A stretch of DNA of 64,000 nt, taken from contig WMCF01000025.1 in assembly GCA_009792885.1 (NCBI GenBank), positions 7,689,771 through 7,753,770 of the forward strand. Reading direction: 5' to 3'. Below are positions 23,331 through 37,200 of this stretch, in pieces. The stretch's first letter is position 1; the number at the start of each line of letters is the position of its first letter. This stretch comes from Eremophila alpestris peregrina (taxonomy: Eukaryota > Chordata > Aves > Passeriformes > Alaudidae). The position numbers and the translations under genes are program-made. The notes under the pieces were generated by a model, which saw only the letters and a program-made list of their open reading frames with translations, ran no database searches and was not told the origin of the DNA.

Positions 23331-25565
23331 TTTGATGAAAAGGATTTTTTGAGGAGATAGAGAACATTGCTTTTTCAATTATTATGGGTAATATTTCTTC
23401 ATATTTACCCGATGTTGCAAAGCGAAGTGCAAGAGACTCATCCATTCTGTAATAAAGAGCTCCTGCAATAAAACAGCTCAGATCCAAGTCTTTTTAAGAT
23501 TTTCTGTCCGACGTGTTTGTGATAGCATCACTTGTGATTTCAATAACCCACTGACTCTGAGACGACTTTGGTTTAGAGACCATCAGAAATTAGATGAAGT
23601 TCTGCCTGTGCCATGGTTTTGGTAGTTACTTGAAAGCCAGCAGTAATTTAAAAAATGTGGATGTCTGATTAAAAACATGAGCATTTCTACTCTTCTTGTG
23701 AAGAACACCTCACAGCAGTGACAACCGTGAGCCTACCTGGTGGCTGAGGGCAGCTGCTCTAAATTAGAATCAATTTTAAGGTACACAGTTGATCAGTCTC
23801 TTCATACTTCTGAGGGGCCACAAGGCAGGATGGGATAGAAAAAGGAATATGGACTTGGACCTTCCCTTTCAGAGACCTGGCCACTCTCTGCTTCTGTGAC
23901 TTGTTTTTTGTGTTAGCCTCTAACTCAGGTGAAAGCACAGAGGGAACAACATGCTCCCCCATAATTTTTTTTGTGTTAAGAATTTTAGGATGACAAATAA
24001 GACCATTAAGCTACATTTTGAATGTGGCTATGCCAAAGTAAAGATTCTGTAACCACATTGGTTCAGGCTAAGGAGCATTTTAGTTATACAACAAATGTAC
24101 AATGCAGTGTGCCAAAAAACAGCATACAGTCATGTGGAGCTCCCCTTTGCCTGTTGATAATCTAAAAGACTGACACTAATGAGGTCCCTTGATAAGCAAA
24201 GGCAGAACTAAAAGCATCCTAACTTCAAAAGGATTTTGTTCCTCAAATATTAAAGTGATGCCAAGGAGAGAAAGGGCTCACAGTTGTGGATTCCCATGAG
24301 TTAAGTCAAACTGCTTGAAGATTAAAAGCCATATCTGACCTTGTATCTCAGATATATAAATGATGGAAAATCTGTTCAGAGGAGATTATTGTCCCAGTTT
24401 CTGTACAATTTCTAAGGGAACTTCCCACAGGGGACTGTGTGGCTGAAGTTTGATAAGGCCAGACATTCCTGAGGATTCTGTGAATGATATGTATGACTTT
24501 GTGAGCAGCAGGCAGGAGTTTTTCCCACATGTAAAGCCTGGTAACCATCGATGAGGAAAAAGAAAAAACATCAGTCACACTTCAGTAAGGATTTTATGGA
24601 ACTTGCAGGAACCGTGATAATATCCTAAAAATTAAACCATAAGAAGACTTAAAATGCTAAACCAAAATAAAATATATTGGATAATACAAAAAAGAAAGAT
24701 AGGCCAAGAAAAATAGAGTGATTTCCTAGGTGAGATTTTACTGCCCTAAAATAACTATGTGTTTCTCACTGTCTCTCTAAATTGTTGCCAGGCTATGGCT
24801 ACTACGAGCATCTAACACCAAAAAGTCCTGGCTGCTTATGGGTGTTTGATCCTGGGGAGAAGTTCTGTACTTCACTCATTCAGGTCACCTAAACCAGGTG
24901 ACTTGTTCTTTGTTTTCAGCCATTGAATCACTTCTGCTGTTGAAAAATCATAAGCAATTTGAAGAACAAAAAATTCCAAATCTAAGAAAAATGCAACTCT
25001 ATTCTTAATCTTGAGTATATCTCTTGGCTTCTCTTGAGGCTTCTCAAATTCACTTCAGTGAATCTTCAAATCTTTGTTGATTTATGTTGTGCAGTCATTT
25101 TATGAAGTTGACCACTGTATTGCTCAAATTAGAAGGAAATTTCTGCTTCCCTGAAGGGGAATGAGAACATATTTTGGTTATGTATAGAGAAATAATTTAA
25201 AAGACCCCCCAAAATACAAAATATTATCTATTTTCCTGGTAATTAAAGACAATCTGGGTAGTTCTGATCTCCCAGATCTCGTTATCACATCAAAGGGGCT
25301 TGAGGGATGTTAGCAATAGATCTTGAAGCGTTTTTTGGTATTTATTTTCTTGTAAAACACAGATCACTTAGCTACAATTTTCATAACAGTCCTTCTGCCA
25401 TTATAGTAATTCTCAAATGACTTTGTCCTTGGAGCTTTTTCACTCTTGCTTACATAAAACTCTCATACTTGAGAGTACTGCAGATGATTGCAAATGGACA
25501 AAAACTAAGGGTTTGCACACTTACTTCTTCTATGTCTTTTCTTGGGAGGCCAGACTGCAGAGGAA
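23331..25565. other. AT-rich non-coding stretch
   Basis: No gene or recognisable transposon. Frames stay below 77 codons. Nothing further can be supported. Confidence 0.55.
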
Positions 25566-25896
25566 GTGGCTGTCTCCAGCCATGGGTCAACCTCTTCTCT
25601 CAGGGCAACCTCTTCTCTTTATCCTAGTGATGGGATAAAAGGACATAGTCTTAATCTGCCCCATGGGAAGTTTGGGTTGGACGTCAGGAGGAATTCACAT
25701 AAAGGGCGATTTGATACTGGAATGGGCTGCCCAGGGAGGTGTTGGAGTCACTGCCCCTGGATGCATTTAAGGAAAGACTGGATGTGGCACTCAGCACCAT
25801 GGTCTAGTTGCCATGGGGTTGTTGGGTCATGGGTTTGACTGGATGATCTTAGATTCCCTTCCCAACCCAACTGATTCTGCCATTCTATGCCTAGGA
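25566..25896 (+). mobile_element. CR1 LINE 3' end
   Basis: Good match to the avian CR1 3' end: a gttggacgtcaggaggaatt block (25676-25695), actggaatgggctgcccagg (25715-25734), aaggaaagactggatgtggc (25769-25788), then the hallmark ggtttgactggatgatctt and a decayed octamer tail (ctgattctgccattctatg) ending near 25890. The element is strongly 5'-truncated. Near its left edge a 13-base word, caacctcttctct, is duplicated (25588-25600 and 25607-25619), a local duplication within the element. Confidence 0.95.
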
Positions 25897-28800
25897 TGTC
25901 TCCAAATATGCTACCCTTTTTCTGAGAATGGTGTGATTGTACGCTGCAAGGACTGGTCATAATGTTTAAAGGCATTAAAAAATGAAAACCTCATGTGTTG
26001 CAGAGAGATGATGAGAGACAATGCACTGAAAGAAAGCTAATTTTCTTGCTTCGTAGTTAGTTGTCAAAACCAGTGCACAGTTTTATGACTTAGATATGAG
26101 GAATTATTGTCTGTCATTTTTTAGGTTCCCATTTTTACAATTATCTATTTTTAATTTGGAAGGGAAACAAATGGAATCCAGAGTCTTAAAGTTTATCATA
26201 AATAGGTAGGATTTTCATTACTTGGAAAGTGCTACATGCCTTTTTCAGGATCAGACTTTCCTTGCAGTTTGGAAAATCTCAATATCAAAGAAAGAATTTA
26301 ATTTCCAAGAATGTATGTGACAAGGAATATAAACAAGGAAAATCTGTATCTAACTGATCAAAGAACTTGTGTATAGTGATAGATTTATCTTTCATATTGA
26401 TAGCAAATTTGATTAGGGAGAAGTATAATCATGAGATGAAAAAATGGGGCATAAACTCAATTAGAATTAGAATTAGAAATGGTATGAATAATTGAAAGTT
26501 ATTATTACAATTTATTATATCTCTCAATCATAAGGAAATCCACTTCTCCTGACCTCTGCTCCATCTCTTCTTTCTGTATAAATAGAGGATTAGGATTCCA
26601 GATAAATAAACAGACATGAACATTCTCACAGGAGTAGCAATGAACTCATATAATATTCAACAAATTGAGACAACCCCTGTTCAGCGCAGTAAGAGCTTTT
26701 GTTATATAGTCAGTGTTGGCAGATAGACATAAAACGCTTGTTCTTCCAAAGGACATGGATCAGATCTCTAATGGGCTTTAGAGAGGTCTTCCTCTGCAAC
26801 CCTCATCTCTGCATCTGTGTGCTTACTTTGCAACAAGAAGAGAAAGGAAACAGAACTCCATGTAAGTAAAGGAATCCTTTTAATTTGGTATTAATATCTT
26901 GCAAAAGCCCATGTAAATTCTTGCTGGAATGTTTCTGCTTCCAGAGAAGGCAAGCAGGCCTTTTGATTCTCACACTGAATTGTGATCATATTGTGATCTT
27001 TTTAAGACATCACATGATGCAGCTACAGAATCTTCCTCTCTGATCTGAAATACTTGTTGCATTAGGACATTACTACTCCACAAACCAGAACACTGCTTTC
27101 TTTAATCACTGACATTGTAATTAAAAATAAATTAAACCATAGGTATACCTATCCTAAGAAAACTGAAGAGGTGCACAGTACTTTTTAAAGCCTGTTTTCC
27201 TTAAACAAAAGGAGAAAAAACCCATGTTTTCTTCCCCCTTTGCATTTTGAAGCCAAGCACTTAGTTTTATAATATTTTTTTCACTTCCACATTTATTGAA
27301 GTATTTTCCTTTGTTAAAAGCCTTTTTGAATTTATGTTAAAAATCTGTATTTAATTTTAATTATGCAATGGGGCCAAAAACTGACTAACTTTGCAGAAAA
27401 AAAAAATCTCATTTAGTCTTGGTGTTAAGGATTGTGTATACACCAGACAAATGCAATACCTTGATTTTCTGAAATGTATTATTTGCTTAAGGGAGGATAG
27501 CAAACTCTTTGACAAATGCGCCCATTATTAATGCAACAACAGGATAAATATACTATAAAGAGATATAAAAATATTATTTGACATAACTATTTCTGTCTTT
27601 GTAAAAAAATATTGTTATAGGCATTAAACCTGACTTTCACCCCCTCTACATCCCCCCCAGTTTCTTAAGGATCAGGCTTAGATAGTAGGAATTAAAAGAA
27701 AAGAGACATTGAAAAATGGATTTGTTATGCCTGGGATAGTGGAAGGGAACTAATTTGTGAAATCACTGTCTGAACTGAATTATGGCCTCCTTCTCTGCTA
27801 CTTGCATTAGGCCCTCTAGTTTATAGGCTATCACTGCTAGAAGTTACAATCTAATAATAATAGTAATAACACTAGTACTAGCACTACAAGCTTCAAATGA
27901 TGTTCCCTTTGTGTTAGGTATTACAGAAACACACTCGAAAAATAGATGCTATTATTTTTCCCATTTCACATTGGTGAGTCACGATACATTTCAGCAAATA
28001 TCCAGTGTTCTCCAGAAGACAGGGTTTGCTACTGGAGCGAGGCCTAGAGCACCCTGACCACATCTGAATTACTCTTTACTTGCACCCTGCCCTGTCCCCT
28101 GTCTCCTACTGATTTGCTTGTCCATATCAGACACCACTTGTAGCATGTGCAGGACAAATGCCTAGACTTTATTTGAGAATAGGGTGCAGGAAAGGGAAGA
28201 GGAGGTTGTAATCTTTGCAGTTTCACTTGAAATGGAAGAGGATCAACAGGGGAGCTGTCAAGGGTTGAGTGCAGCTGTCTCTGTTCAAAGGTTCATCCAC
28301 AGCATCTCATCTCCAACCCGTGATCAGTGGAAAGTGCTTATGATGGAGCACAAGAGCAGACAAGCACACTCCAAATGGTCACTTTGTTCTTCCAACACAA
28401 TTAACATCTTCCGTATTTCATAGCCACTGGTCATGTTTTTCTGGTTTTCACCACACCAGAAAGCGTTCAATATCTTTTAAACCTCCAGGGTCTCTAAAAC
28501 CTCATCAATTCTTGTGGGAAGGAGCTACATATCTTAAAGCTACCCTTTATGAAGTACATGGGGGTTTCTTGGTTACGATTTTTTAAATTTTCTTTTGAAA
28601 GTGTTGCACTCAATTTCTTTTGCTGCTTGCTCTTGTGACTGAAAGAGACACAGAACAGCTTCCTAGCCTCTGCAGGGCATGATTGATTGCATAGCTCTCC
28701 AACATATTTTCTCCACAGTCACTTCTGCAACTAAAAAAAATATTAAAAAATCACATTTTATTAGCTATTAATGGACAAAAATCAAAGCAATATTTTGATA

Positions 28801-28939
28801 ATCTTTGTCTTCTTATTACTTTTTTTTCTTTAAACTCTTCCTTGAGCAATTTGAACTTCACAAGTTTCCTGTTGGCTCACTCTTATGGTTGTCATGGTCT
28901 CTCTGAGTGGGAGCCCTGTTTCTTGGAAATGCAATATTG
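25897..28939. other. AT-rich non-coding stretch
   Basis: No gene or recognisable transposon in about 3 kb. It contains a short run of attaga hexamers (26458-26477) and a degenerate aat/agt triplet run (27851-27885). A 79-codon plus-strand frame at 28184-28423 has no recognisable content. Confidence 0.55.
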
Positions 28940-29045
28940 CTTGCTCTTCCCAACCACTGCTGGCTCAGCATCATCTGCAAGCTTGTTAAGCGTGCACACT
29001 GTCTGATCACAGAGACTGTTTATAGAGAAGATTAAAGCTGTTCAA
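28940..29045 (-). mobile_element. Possible CR1 reverse-transcriptase scrap
   Basis: The plus strand reads ctggctcagcatcatctgca, then agcttgttaagcgtgcacac. This is close to the reverse complement of the CR1 segment encoding the catalytic LSKFADDT box; translated here it gives roughly LNKLADDA on the minus strand. Only about 100 bases are recognisable and the flanks are not, so the call is tentative. Confidence 0.45.
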
Positions 29046-32000
29046 TCACTTTTCCTCCTCCTCTAATGATTTTCAAAGATTCAGAAGGTGTTTTCTTTTA
29101 TCTTTCTCAAAGACATAGACATTTAAAGTTGTTTCAGGTAATTCTCTCTGTAGTCTGCAGTCAAATGTTAAAATGCTTCCATATGTTGGAAGATTTTTCT
29201 ATTTTATCTATCACCCAGCTGCAATTTTCATTACAATAAAGATGGAGGTGATGGAAGATGGTCTTTCTGTTGACCAAAGTTTGGGATGTGGGTTGCCTTT
29301 CTGAGGTATACTGCCTGAGAAGCTCAGTAGAATGTAAAAGCATGTTTCAGATTCTATATTAGGAAGTGGGGTCATACTCCATATCAGCATTATATCAGTT
29401 TTAAAGTGTGTTATTTTTATTTTATCTGTTTTATATGAAAGAAAAGAATAATTTGCTGCATTAGATTGGAAAAATAAAAGGCATATTGAACTGAAAAACC
29501 TTAAACAATTGAATTAAAATTATTGATGCATATTAAAAAGAAAAATATATGAGAAAAAATTATATAAATAATCGTTAATAAAATAAGAAAAAATATGATA
29601 AATTGAGAGATGTGTTTCCTTAAAATGTTCTTTGAATGTGCTTTGGTCTTCTTGTGCTCATTCATTTGTTTTATATTATAAAAGGGTCTTCTAATTATTG
29701 TACTAAACTCACTCATTGCTACTTAATGTTCAAATGATCTTCCACCAACAGAATCAAGTTCTGGCACAAAGAGCTTCTCCCTTTTGTTTACTGCCCTTAT
29801 ATTTTAGTTTTCTGCCAGCCTGTATCTTGTTAGGCTCAACCCAATTTCTCAAGAAATAGAATAGAAAGGAGATCCTGTTATGTTGCTAAATACATATTAA
29901 AAAAAATAGATGAATTGAAATGGGTGGTCAGAATTACAGCAATATTCCAGATGAGCTTGTACCATAATAGCATTTGAAGTAGAAAACTGGAAATAGTTTG
30001 CCTGATACATCTTAACATTTTACTTGCCTCTTCTATAATTTCTTCAAGCTGGTGGCTCACAGTTTGACTAACCACAGACATTCTTTGTCCTCCAGCCTTA
30101 CAGCTAGTTTGTGAGGTTTTTGCTGGTGGTTCACCAACTAATGATGGGAAACTGCTGTACTTTGACATTCAACATATTGTTGCGTTTCTATTCATCTATT
30201 GTCAAACCCTTGCAGTTTGTTTTGTTCCATTTCTCTGCTTTGACAAAGTGTTCCTCCTGACTCTTAAGACTTTCTCCCAGCCCCTGCTGTCCTGGAAGAT
30301 CAGAGCAAAAAATTGCTCTTTCCCCTAAGGACCAAGCAGGAAACTCTGAATGCTGCACTCTGTTGTAAAAATCTAGGTCTCTCACATTCATTCCCCTTGG
30401 TTTTCACCTCTACTTTTTCTTTTCTCCTTTAATTTCTTCCCAAATCCAAAGTTCAACCCTATGACTTCCCCCGAACAAGGTGAAAACTAAGCAAATACTC
30501 AAAAAGTATCTAAGGCTTTCTGTGGGCTGCACTGTGCCTAGAATTGGCAGGAAAGTGATTTCTAAGAGCACAGGAAACTTAGCCAACATTCATTGTCTCC
30601 AGAAGTGTGGGTGAGTTTGTTGTTTTAAGATATCACCAAGAAACAGCCAGAGGAGGGAAGGGTGAGCAATAGCAGAGGGTGGTGGTAGTGCAGGTGGGGT
30701 TCTGCTCTCCCAGTGAGGTCGCAGTCCCCTTATATTTGAGCAGGATGGGTCATAGCAGGGTGCCACCAAAGCAGAGTGATTCATGAGGTCCACTGTCTCA
30801 TCAGGGATTGCAGTTAGGAGGAGGTGTATCCAGAGAAAAGGAGGCAGGGCAGAAGACAAGTTAATAGGTCTGAAGTCAATCCAGAGATGGAGCCAGAAAC
30901 AGAGAGTAAGATGCCTGCAACTACAGGTATCACACACAAAGTACAGTATACAAGAGCAAAAGCAGATCCAGGGATTATTTAACAAGGAAAAAAAAACCCC
31001 AAAGATGAGAAAATAGATCTTTTACTCTATTTGATGAGTACATATTTGGTGGCTTCCCTTGCAGATCTATGTTTACCAAAACCTAAGCATTCTATGCACA
31101 GGTGGTTTTGTCTTGTGTTCTTTCATTAATCAACAGATTCAGAATTTTCTGCTTTGGTTCAGTTCAATTTTTACCAAAATTTACAACAATCCTGTATTGG
31201 TTTTTGCTAGCATGTTCCTTACAGAAAAATTCAAAAGCTCGATTTCAACTAGTTATCCACAACAAAGTATCTGCAGCCTGTAAAGCATTAGTAATTTATG
31301 TTTTCTACCTACAAAAGCATCACAGCTCAGTCTAGAACTGACAGCCTAGGCCTGAGCTTAAATGGAATTCCGGAACTGATCTGCTGAGCTTGTGTGGGTG
31401 GAGATCCCAAGTGAGGCTGGTCAAAGCAATTTAAGCCTATTAGGGCACTCATGGCCCTGCATTTATGTATCACCTAAAAAAATCTTCTAAAATTCTTCAA
31501 ACAACCAACTCAAAATATTATTGGTAAGCTAAAATTTTCTGCTCCATTTTACTATTGCTTTTAATGTTCTCTTCTTATGAGAACGTCTTCCTGAATTTTC
31601 AGCTCTATCCACTATCTAAAATGAATAGTTAATCTGCATATATTCTAGAGCAAGCACTGGCTGAAGTCACCGCCCGCTTCTTGGTTTTACATATGATGTA
31701 AAAGTATGCCGTATTCCAAAGTGTGCCGTAGCAAAAGATTGCAAACCACAGTCAACTGAGGTAGCCAAGAGAGTTTTAGTACACCGTGCAGCTCAGTCAG
31801 CTGCAAATACACATGGCCTTGAAGGATCTTTCTCCGAGTTAATTTTGACACTTCCCAATCAGAAGCTATGTAGGTGCAATGCACTGGGAATAATGGCAAA
31901 GCAATTTATCTGTGTATGATAAACTAGTCTGGAAGTAAATCTTTTCCTGAAAGTATTCCTTTCTCTAGAAGCTGCTGATACTAGATTTTCCAATCTAGTA

Positions 32001-33343
32001 AATAAAGGAAGACAAAGTGCTCATTAAAAGCAGTGCTCCTTTCACCTTGGCCATATGCTGTCTGTAAGCAACTGTAGTGTATTATTGTGCCAGTGACAGC
32101 AGTAAATCCTTGGAGAAATGTTCCTGTGAAAATACAGTCCGTGTCTGTCTGCAAGACTGATGATCACTGCAGTGATTTACATAGAGATACCCTTATCCTA
32201 ATCCCTCTGTACAATCCTTATTGCATCACTCTGCCTCCTACTCTGGATAAACTTTGCTTATATATTTATCTGAAGGAAAAGAAACAAAACCAATGTCTTA
32301 AAAAAAGAAATGTTCCATTTCTAAAAAGAAGAAAGTCAGGAGAGTACTGTGATTTCAGCTTTCCCAGGCAGCTGATGGAATAATTTCTGCATGCTGTAGG
32401 ATCCACGTGCAGAGTACAGCTCAGTAAGCAATACCTTAACATGACAGATAGTTTATGTCATCTGGCTCAGCATCAGCTGAGAATTGTGATTCTTAGCTGG
32501 CTGGCTAATTAGAGTAAGCATATTTCTGAGTGCCCAGCTCACACCTTCCAGACCATCAGCATGTCAAGATACATGTTTTCTGTTATCTGTTTTCCTTTTC
32601 CTGCTGCTCCAGGAAGTGCATGTGTAGGATCTTGTCGCTGTGCGGGTCTGTCGTGATTTTCCAGGCAAGTGAGCCTGTCAGTCCATACAATACTATGTTA
32701 AAAAGCCTTGTTTTTGGTTATTTGGATAGGGAAAATGGACAGCAGATTTTGGAGGGAAGGGAAGAATGAAAAAATGAAAACACACTATTGTAAAAAAGAT
32801 GGTGCTGCCCACCGTGGATAAATTAAAAACATTTAAAAGTTCACCCACTTCTTCTATTTGACATGTGTGGGCTAAATTAATGCAGTTGTCCCTTCATTAG
32901 CTATAGAGGGGTGACAAACAGACAATTATTTCAGAGTTAAATAATTTCACTTTTTAGATAAAATGAGAAAACAATATATCTTATCCTGCCCTTCTGAACA
33001 ATTTTAGCTATTATAATATTAGAAGGTCATATCCCTTTATAATTGCAAATCTTTCATATTGATGAAATTCTTTTTTCTTTTAAAGAGAGCACTTTTGTCA
33101 TACTGAAATGGTAGAGAGATCATAATTTTACCACTCTTAAAATGTTAAAATGCATGCATTGCTATAATTATGGCTGCTAGAGACCTGTCTTATGAGGTGA
33201 TTTTTACAATTCAGCTCAGCTGTTCTTAATACATTCAGTGATACTTTAAGCAATCAGCTCTACATGGCCTAAAATATTCTTGTGCATGGAGAAGAAAGAT
33301 TACTTTTTTAGAACTTGCAAAAGCAATTGCTGATGAGAAGATG
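29046..33343. other. Non-coding stretch with possible conserved segments
   Basis: No transposon recognised in about 4.3 kb. The segment 30590-30990 is G-rich on the plus strand and gives a 131-codon minus-strand frame without known domains. A 96-codon minus-strand frame at 29878-30168 begins with a varied, protein-like stretch but then degenerates into a hydrophobic run. The part around 32400-32560 contains homeodomain-type motifs and little simple sequence. Confidence 0.45.
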
Positions 33344-33847
33344 TCACAGAATCATAGACTAATAGGGTGGTGTGGTTTGGGAGGTACCTTTAAGTTCACA
33401 GGGACACCTTCCACTAGACCAGGTTATTCAAAGTCCCATCCTTTCTGGCCTTGAACACTTCCAGGGAGGAACATTCACACCTTCCCTGTGCCTCACCACC
33501 CCCACAGTAACAAATTTCTTCCCAGTTAGTAATCTAAACCTTCCCTCTTTCAGTTTGAAGCCATTTCCCATTTTCCTAACACTTCATGCCCCTGAAAAAA
33601 GTCCCTCTCCAGCATTCTTGCTGGCCACATTTAGATACTGGAAGATGCTCTAAAGTCTCCCCTGTGCCTCCTTTTCTCTGGGCTGAACGGCCCCAGCTCT
33701 CTCAGCCTGTGCTGACAGGAGAGATTCTCCAACCCTCTGATATCTTCACGGCCCTCCTCTAGACTTGCTCCACTAATTCCATGTCCTTCTTATGCTGTGG
33801 ATCTGAAAGCCGGACAAAGCACTCCAGGTGGGGTCTCATAAGACGGG
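33344..33847 (-). mobile_element. CR1 LINE 3' end
   Basis: About 0.5 kb CR1 on the minus strand. It starts on the plus strand with the tail remnant tcacagaatcatagact (33344-33360). It continues with cttccactagaccaggtt, ggccttgaacacttccaggg, ctgggctgaacggccccagctctc and tgctccactaattccatgtc, and ends at ctccaggtggggtctcataag (33822-33842). All blocks are in the CR1 order, and only the end of ORF2 and the 3' untranslated region are included. About 180 bases away lies another CR1 in the opposite orientation. Confidence 0.97.
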
Positions 33848-34029
33848 AGATATCCTCTACCTGTCCTCTCCTACAGTTTTCATTTCCTCAGCACTTGAAC
33901 ATACACCTTGCCATATCCATGTTTGGCATAATGGATGGCGGAAACCCCTGTCAGGATGGGGAATATGGGAATGTGTATGTAGGTGTAGGCAGAAGATGTA
34001 GAATAGAAATGAAAAAGAAAGGGGAAAAA

Positions 34030-34236
34030 AGTCACGATGAATGTGGTTAAACACTGGAAGAGATTGACCAGAGAGCTGATGGAATCTCTGCACTTGGAGG
34101 TTTTCAAGAATGAGTGGGGCAAGGCCCCAGACAAGCTGATTTAACTTAGGAGGTCAGCCTGCTTGGTGACAGGGTCAGACTGGATGGCCTTTGAAGGCCA
34201 CTTCCAGTCTAAGTCTCCTGTGATTTTTTCTGAATC
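34030..34236 (+). mobile_element. CR1 LINE 3' end
   Basis: The plus-strand sequence gtggttaaacactggaagag (34042-34061), ttgaccagagagctgatgga (34063-34082), cacttggaggttttcaagaa (34091-34110) and the hallmark cagactggatggcctttgaaggccac (34168-34193) follow the CR1 3' end. The octamer tail is reduced. The left boundary is unclear and could lie up to 100 bases further left. Confidence 0.93.
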
Positions 34237-37200
34237 AGCATTACCAAACAGTAAGCTTCTACAGAAGTAAACTATCTTCTTTAGCAGACTATCTAGCTGC
34301 TTGTTTTATCTCACTAGCTCCTAATGTGGTTCCTCAGTTATGTCAAATTAACAAAATTAGCATTCCTTTGCACAGAAAATTAGCCTTGTTCATATGCCAT
34401 AATTATTTTCACTTCCCACCTTGAAATCTAGGCAGACACCTCAATGATTAGATGTTATCGCTCTGTTTTTAGTGTCTGACTGTGCTTTTGAACATCTTTG
34501 TTTCAAGGACAAGATACTGACTTCTTGTTTGTGGAACATTGCACAGGCATGTAGTTTAGTCTAAGGGCATTTCCAATGAGTTGGGTTAATGTGAAGCAGG
34601 AAAGAAAGCAATTTCCTTTTGCTCCTTGGCTCTTCTCCATTTTTCTTTATCTCCTCCCCCTTCACATTTTGTGTCATCTGCAGGGATAAAATCAACCCCT
34701 GACCTTTCTGTTCTCTCTTTTCCTGGAAATTCTTAACCCTTGTTTCATTTCTGGGGCTCCCTGTTTTGCTCTGCAAGTTACACTTCCCAGAGGCAACAGG
34801 AAAAAATGAAAAAAGTTTTACAATGATGATGCAATTACTAATAAAGGAATAGCTCCTACTTAATTAATCCAGAAATTTCCTTGGAAAGCAGTAACGTCAG
34901 CCATCATATGCAGCAACCTCCCAACATCTTGCATTTTAATTTTATTGGTGCTTGTTTTTTACTGAAATACTCTGGATGGTTTTTTTCCATAATACATTTC
35001 TGTGTGTTACTCTCAGTCTGCTGCAATCTATGCAATTTTTGAAACTACCCACATTCTATGGACAATTGAGCTAATCAGAGATTTTAGATGAAAGGACTAA
35101 ATCTTGACAGTATGAATAAGGTTTCCTTCAACTACTAGATGCAAATGATAATTCAGGGGAGTCAGAAGCCCAAAGTCAGAGTGTTTTTCTAACAGAGGGT
35201 ATGTTTTTCACCATGCCGATAAAACCCACCAAGTATTTTTGTAGTGTACAGTTATATAGGATAACTGCATCATTGACATAAACTAGGCTTTTGAACTGTT
35301 CTGGTCACACATCCTGGTGACCTGCTCCTGAAATCCCTTTTGTGGGAACCAATACAAATCTTCCCCTGTAAGTGACTGTTGAATGGAATCACTCCTAGAT
35401 TGCTTAAGAACTCACATTTATAAGAAGACAATTTACAGTCTTGCAAATCCTATTATATTGAATAAATAATGTTTCTATTGAAAGTGGATAGGATGAGTGG
35501 GATTGTTAGTCCTATATTTTCAGGTTCAGTTCACAACTGGTAGAGCCTGTATTTAATAAAAATTCAGTCATTTTATGAATGCTGCTCTTTAGCTTCCTAA
35601 TACAAAGTCCTACACTTTCTTTGACATTGGTACACTGTATAAATTGGGGTACATCCTTCATATCTGCCTATAAAGATGTCTCAATTTCCAGTAAAGAGTC
35701 AGGCCCTGAAAGGCTTCCCTCATTCTGGGAGTTCAGCTGACTGCACTCACGTCCAGCCCAGCGATGGGAGTTGCACTGAAGAAACCAACAGCAGGACTCT
35801 ACGTGGGCGCCTACTCCTTGCCTTGGGAGCTGCCTTCATGCTAAAACTCTAACTCTCTTGTTTTCCACCAACCCCAGAATTTTTAAGACTTAGCTTGAAG
35901 AACCAAAGAAAACTTGTTACCTGGCCCATGAGATGAAATGGGGAATTGTGACTTCAGTGTGTGCTCTAGGGCACATTCCTTTCAGAGAGATGCGCTTTTA
36001 AAAGTCACACAGACAACAGTGACACTGACATGGTCTTTAAGCAAAACAAAAGCATTTTAGTGTTATATAATTTGGATTGCATGGAAGTCAGCTCTTTGCA
36101 CTAGTCACAATTTGTATGTTTGCCCTCGTGTCCCAGTGGTGCCATTGGGTTTGTTTTCCCTCGTCGCTGTGAGGTGTAATTCTTGTGCAGCCACTGGAAA
36201 ATCCAGCAGTTATATAAGACATTTTAAAAGTTTCTGTTTGAACTCTTCCTATCTGTCTTATTCTATCTGTTTGTAACTGGTAATTATGAGTTCACGCTGA
36301 TCTACAATTTCATTTTCCACAGCAGTGCTTTTTAAAAGTTATTTGGTTTTAGTCTGTCTTATTCTTCTCCAGTAATATATTTCAGGGTTTGGGTGTAACA
36401 TTGAAATATTCATAAAGTTCTTAACCAGTTGCAAATTTTTGGACTTTATTATAGTAATGGAAGCTGCCTGAATGACAAATGAGGCACAACAGAGCAGAGA
36501 GGTGAAGGGAGAGAAAGAGAAAAGAAGGGAAAAAATATACAAAACTGAGCACAAAGGAACAAGAGAAGCACAGATTGTGACAAAAGAAAACCCAAATAAG
36601 GAAAGGTAAAAAACAGTGAGAAGAGAAAGGCAGAGAAACATTAAAAAGTTTAGCATAATTCTTTGGTCACTGCTTAACAAATAGGTTAACAAAATGTCAA
36701 CTTTTTGTCCAATCTCATACCCATTTAGGGTAATGGCACATTTAGGAGGTTCAGCCCTGAGACAACTTGATTACATTGAAGAGTGGTTGTAACTACAGGG
36801 CTGTTTGACTATGTGTCCCTACTTAAATAACCTTTTGGTCCAGCTATTAGACTGAACTTCTGGGGAAACATAGCACTCTGTACTCACTTCAAAAATGTGA
36901 TGTAGAACACCTTTGCCACATGATTTTGAACTTCTTGTCATAGAAGAATTTTGTCTACCAGTGATCATAAATAAGACAGGAGGTAGATCCTAGATGATGG
37001 ACACGCATTCATAGAGACACAACTGTATAAATTGTGACTTGAGAATCTTCATGTTTAGATTAACTGTAATCCATGTTTGCCCCCAGCAGCACAAAACTTT
37101 TTGCACCTCCAGAGAACACCAACATGTTTATAACAACAGTAACCCAGAAGTTTAGCTTATCTTTTAGAGTTCTGAAACTGGTTTTAGAGTTCTGATTGCT

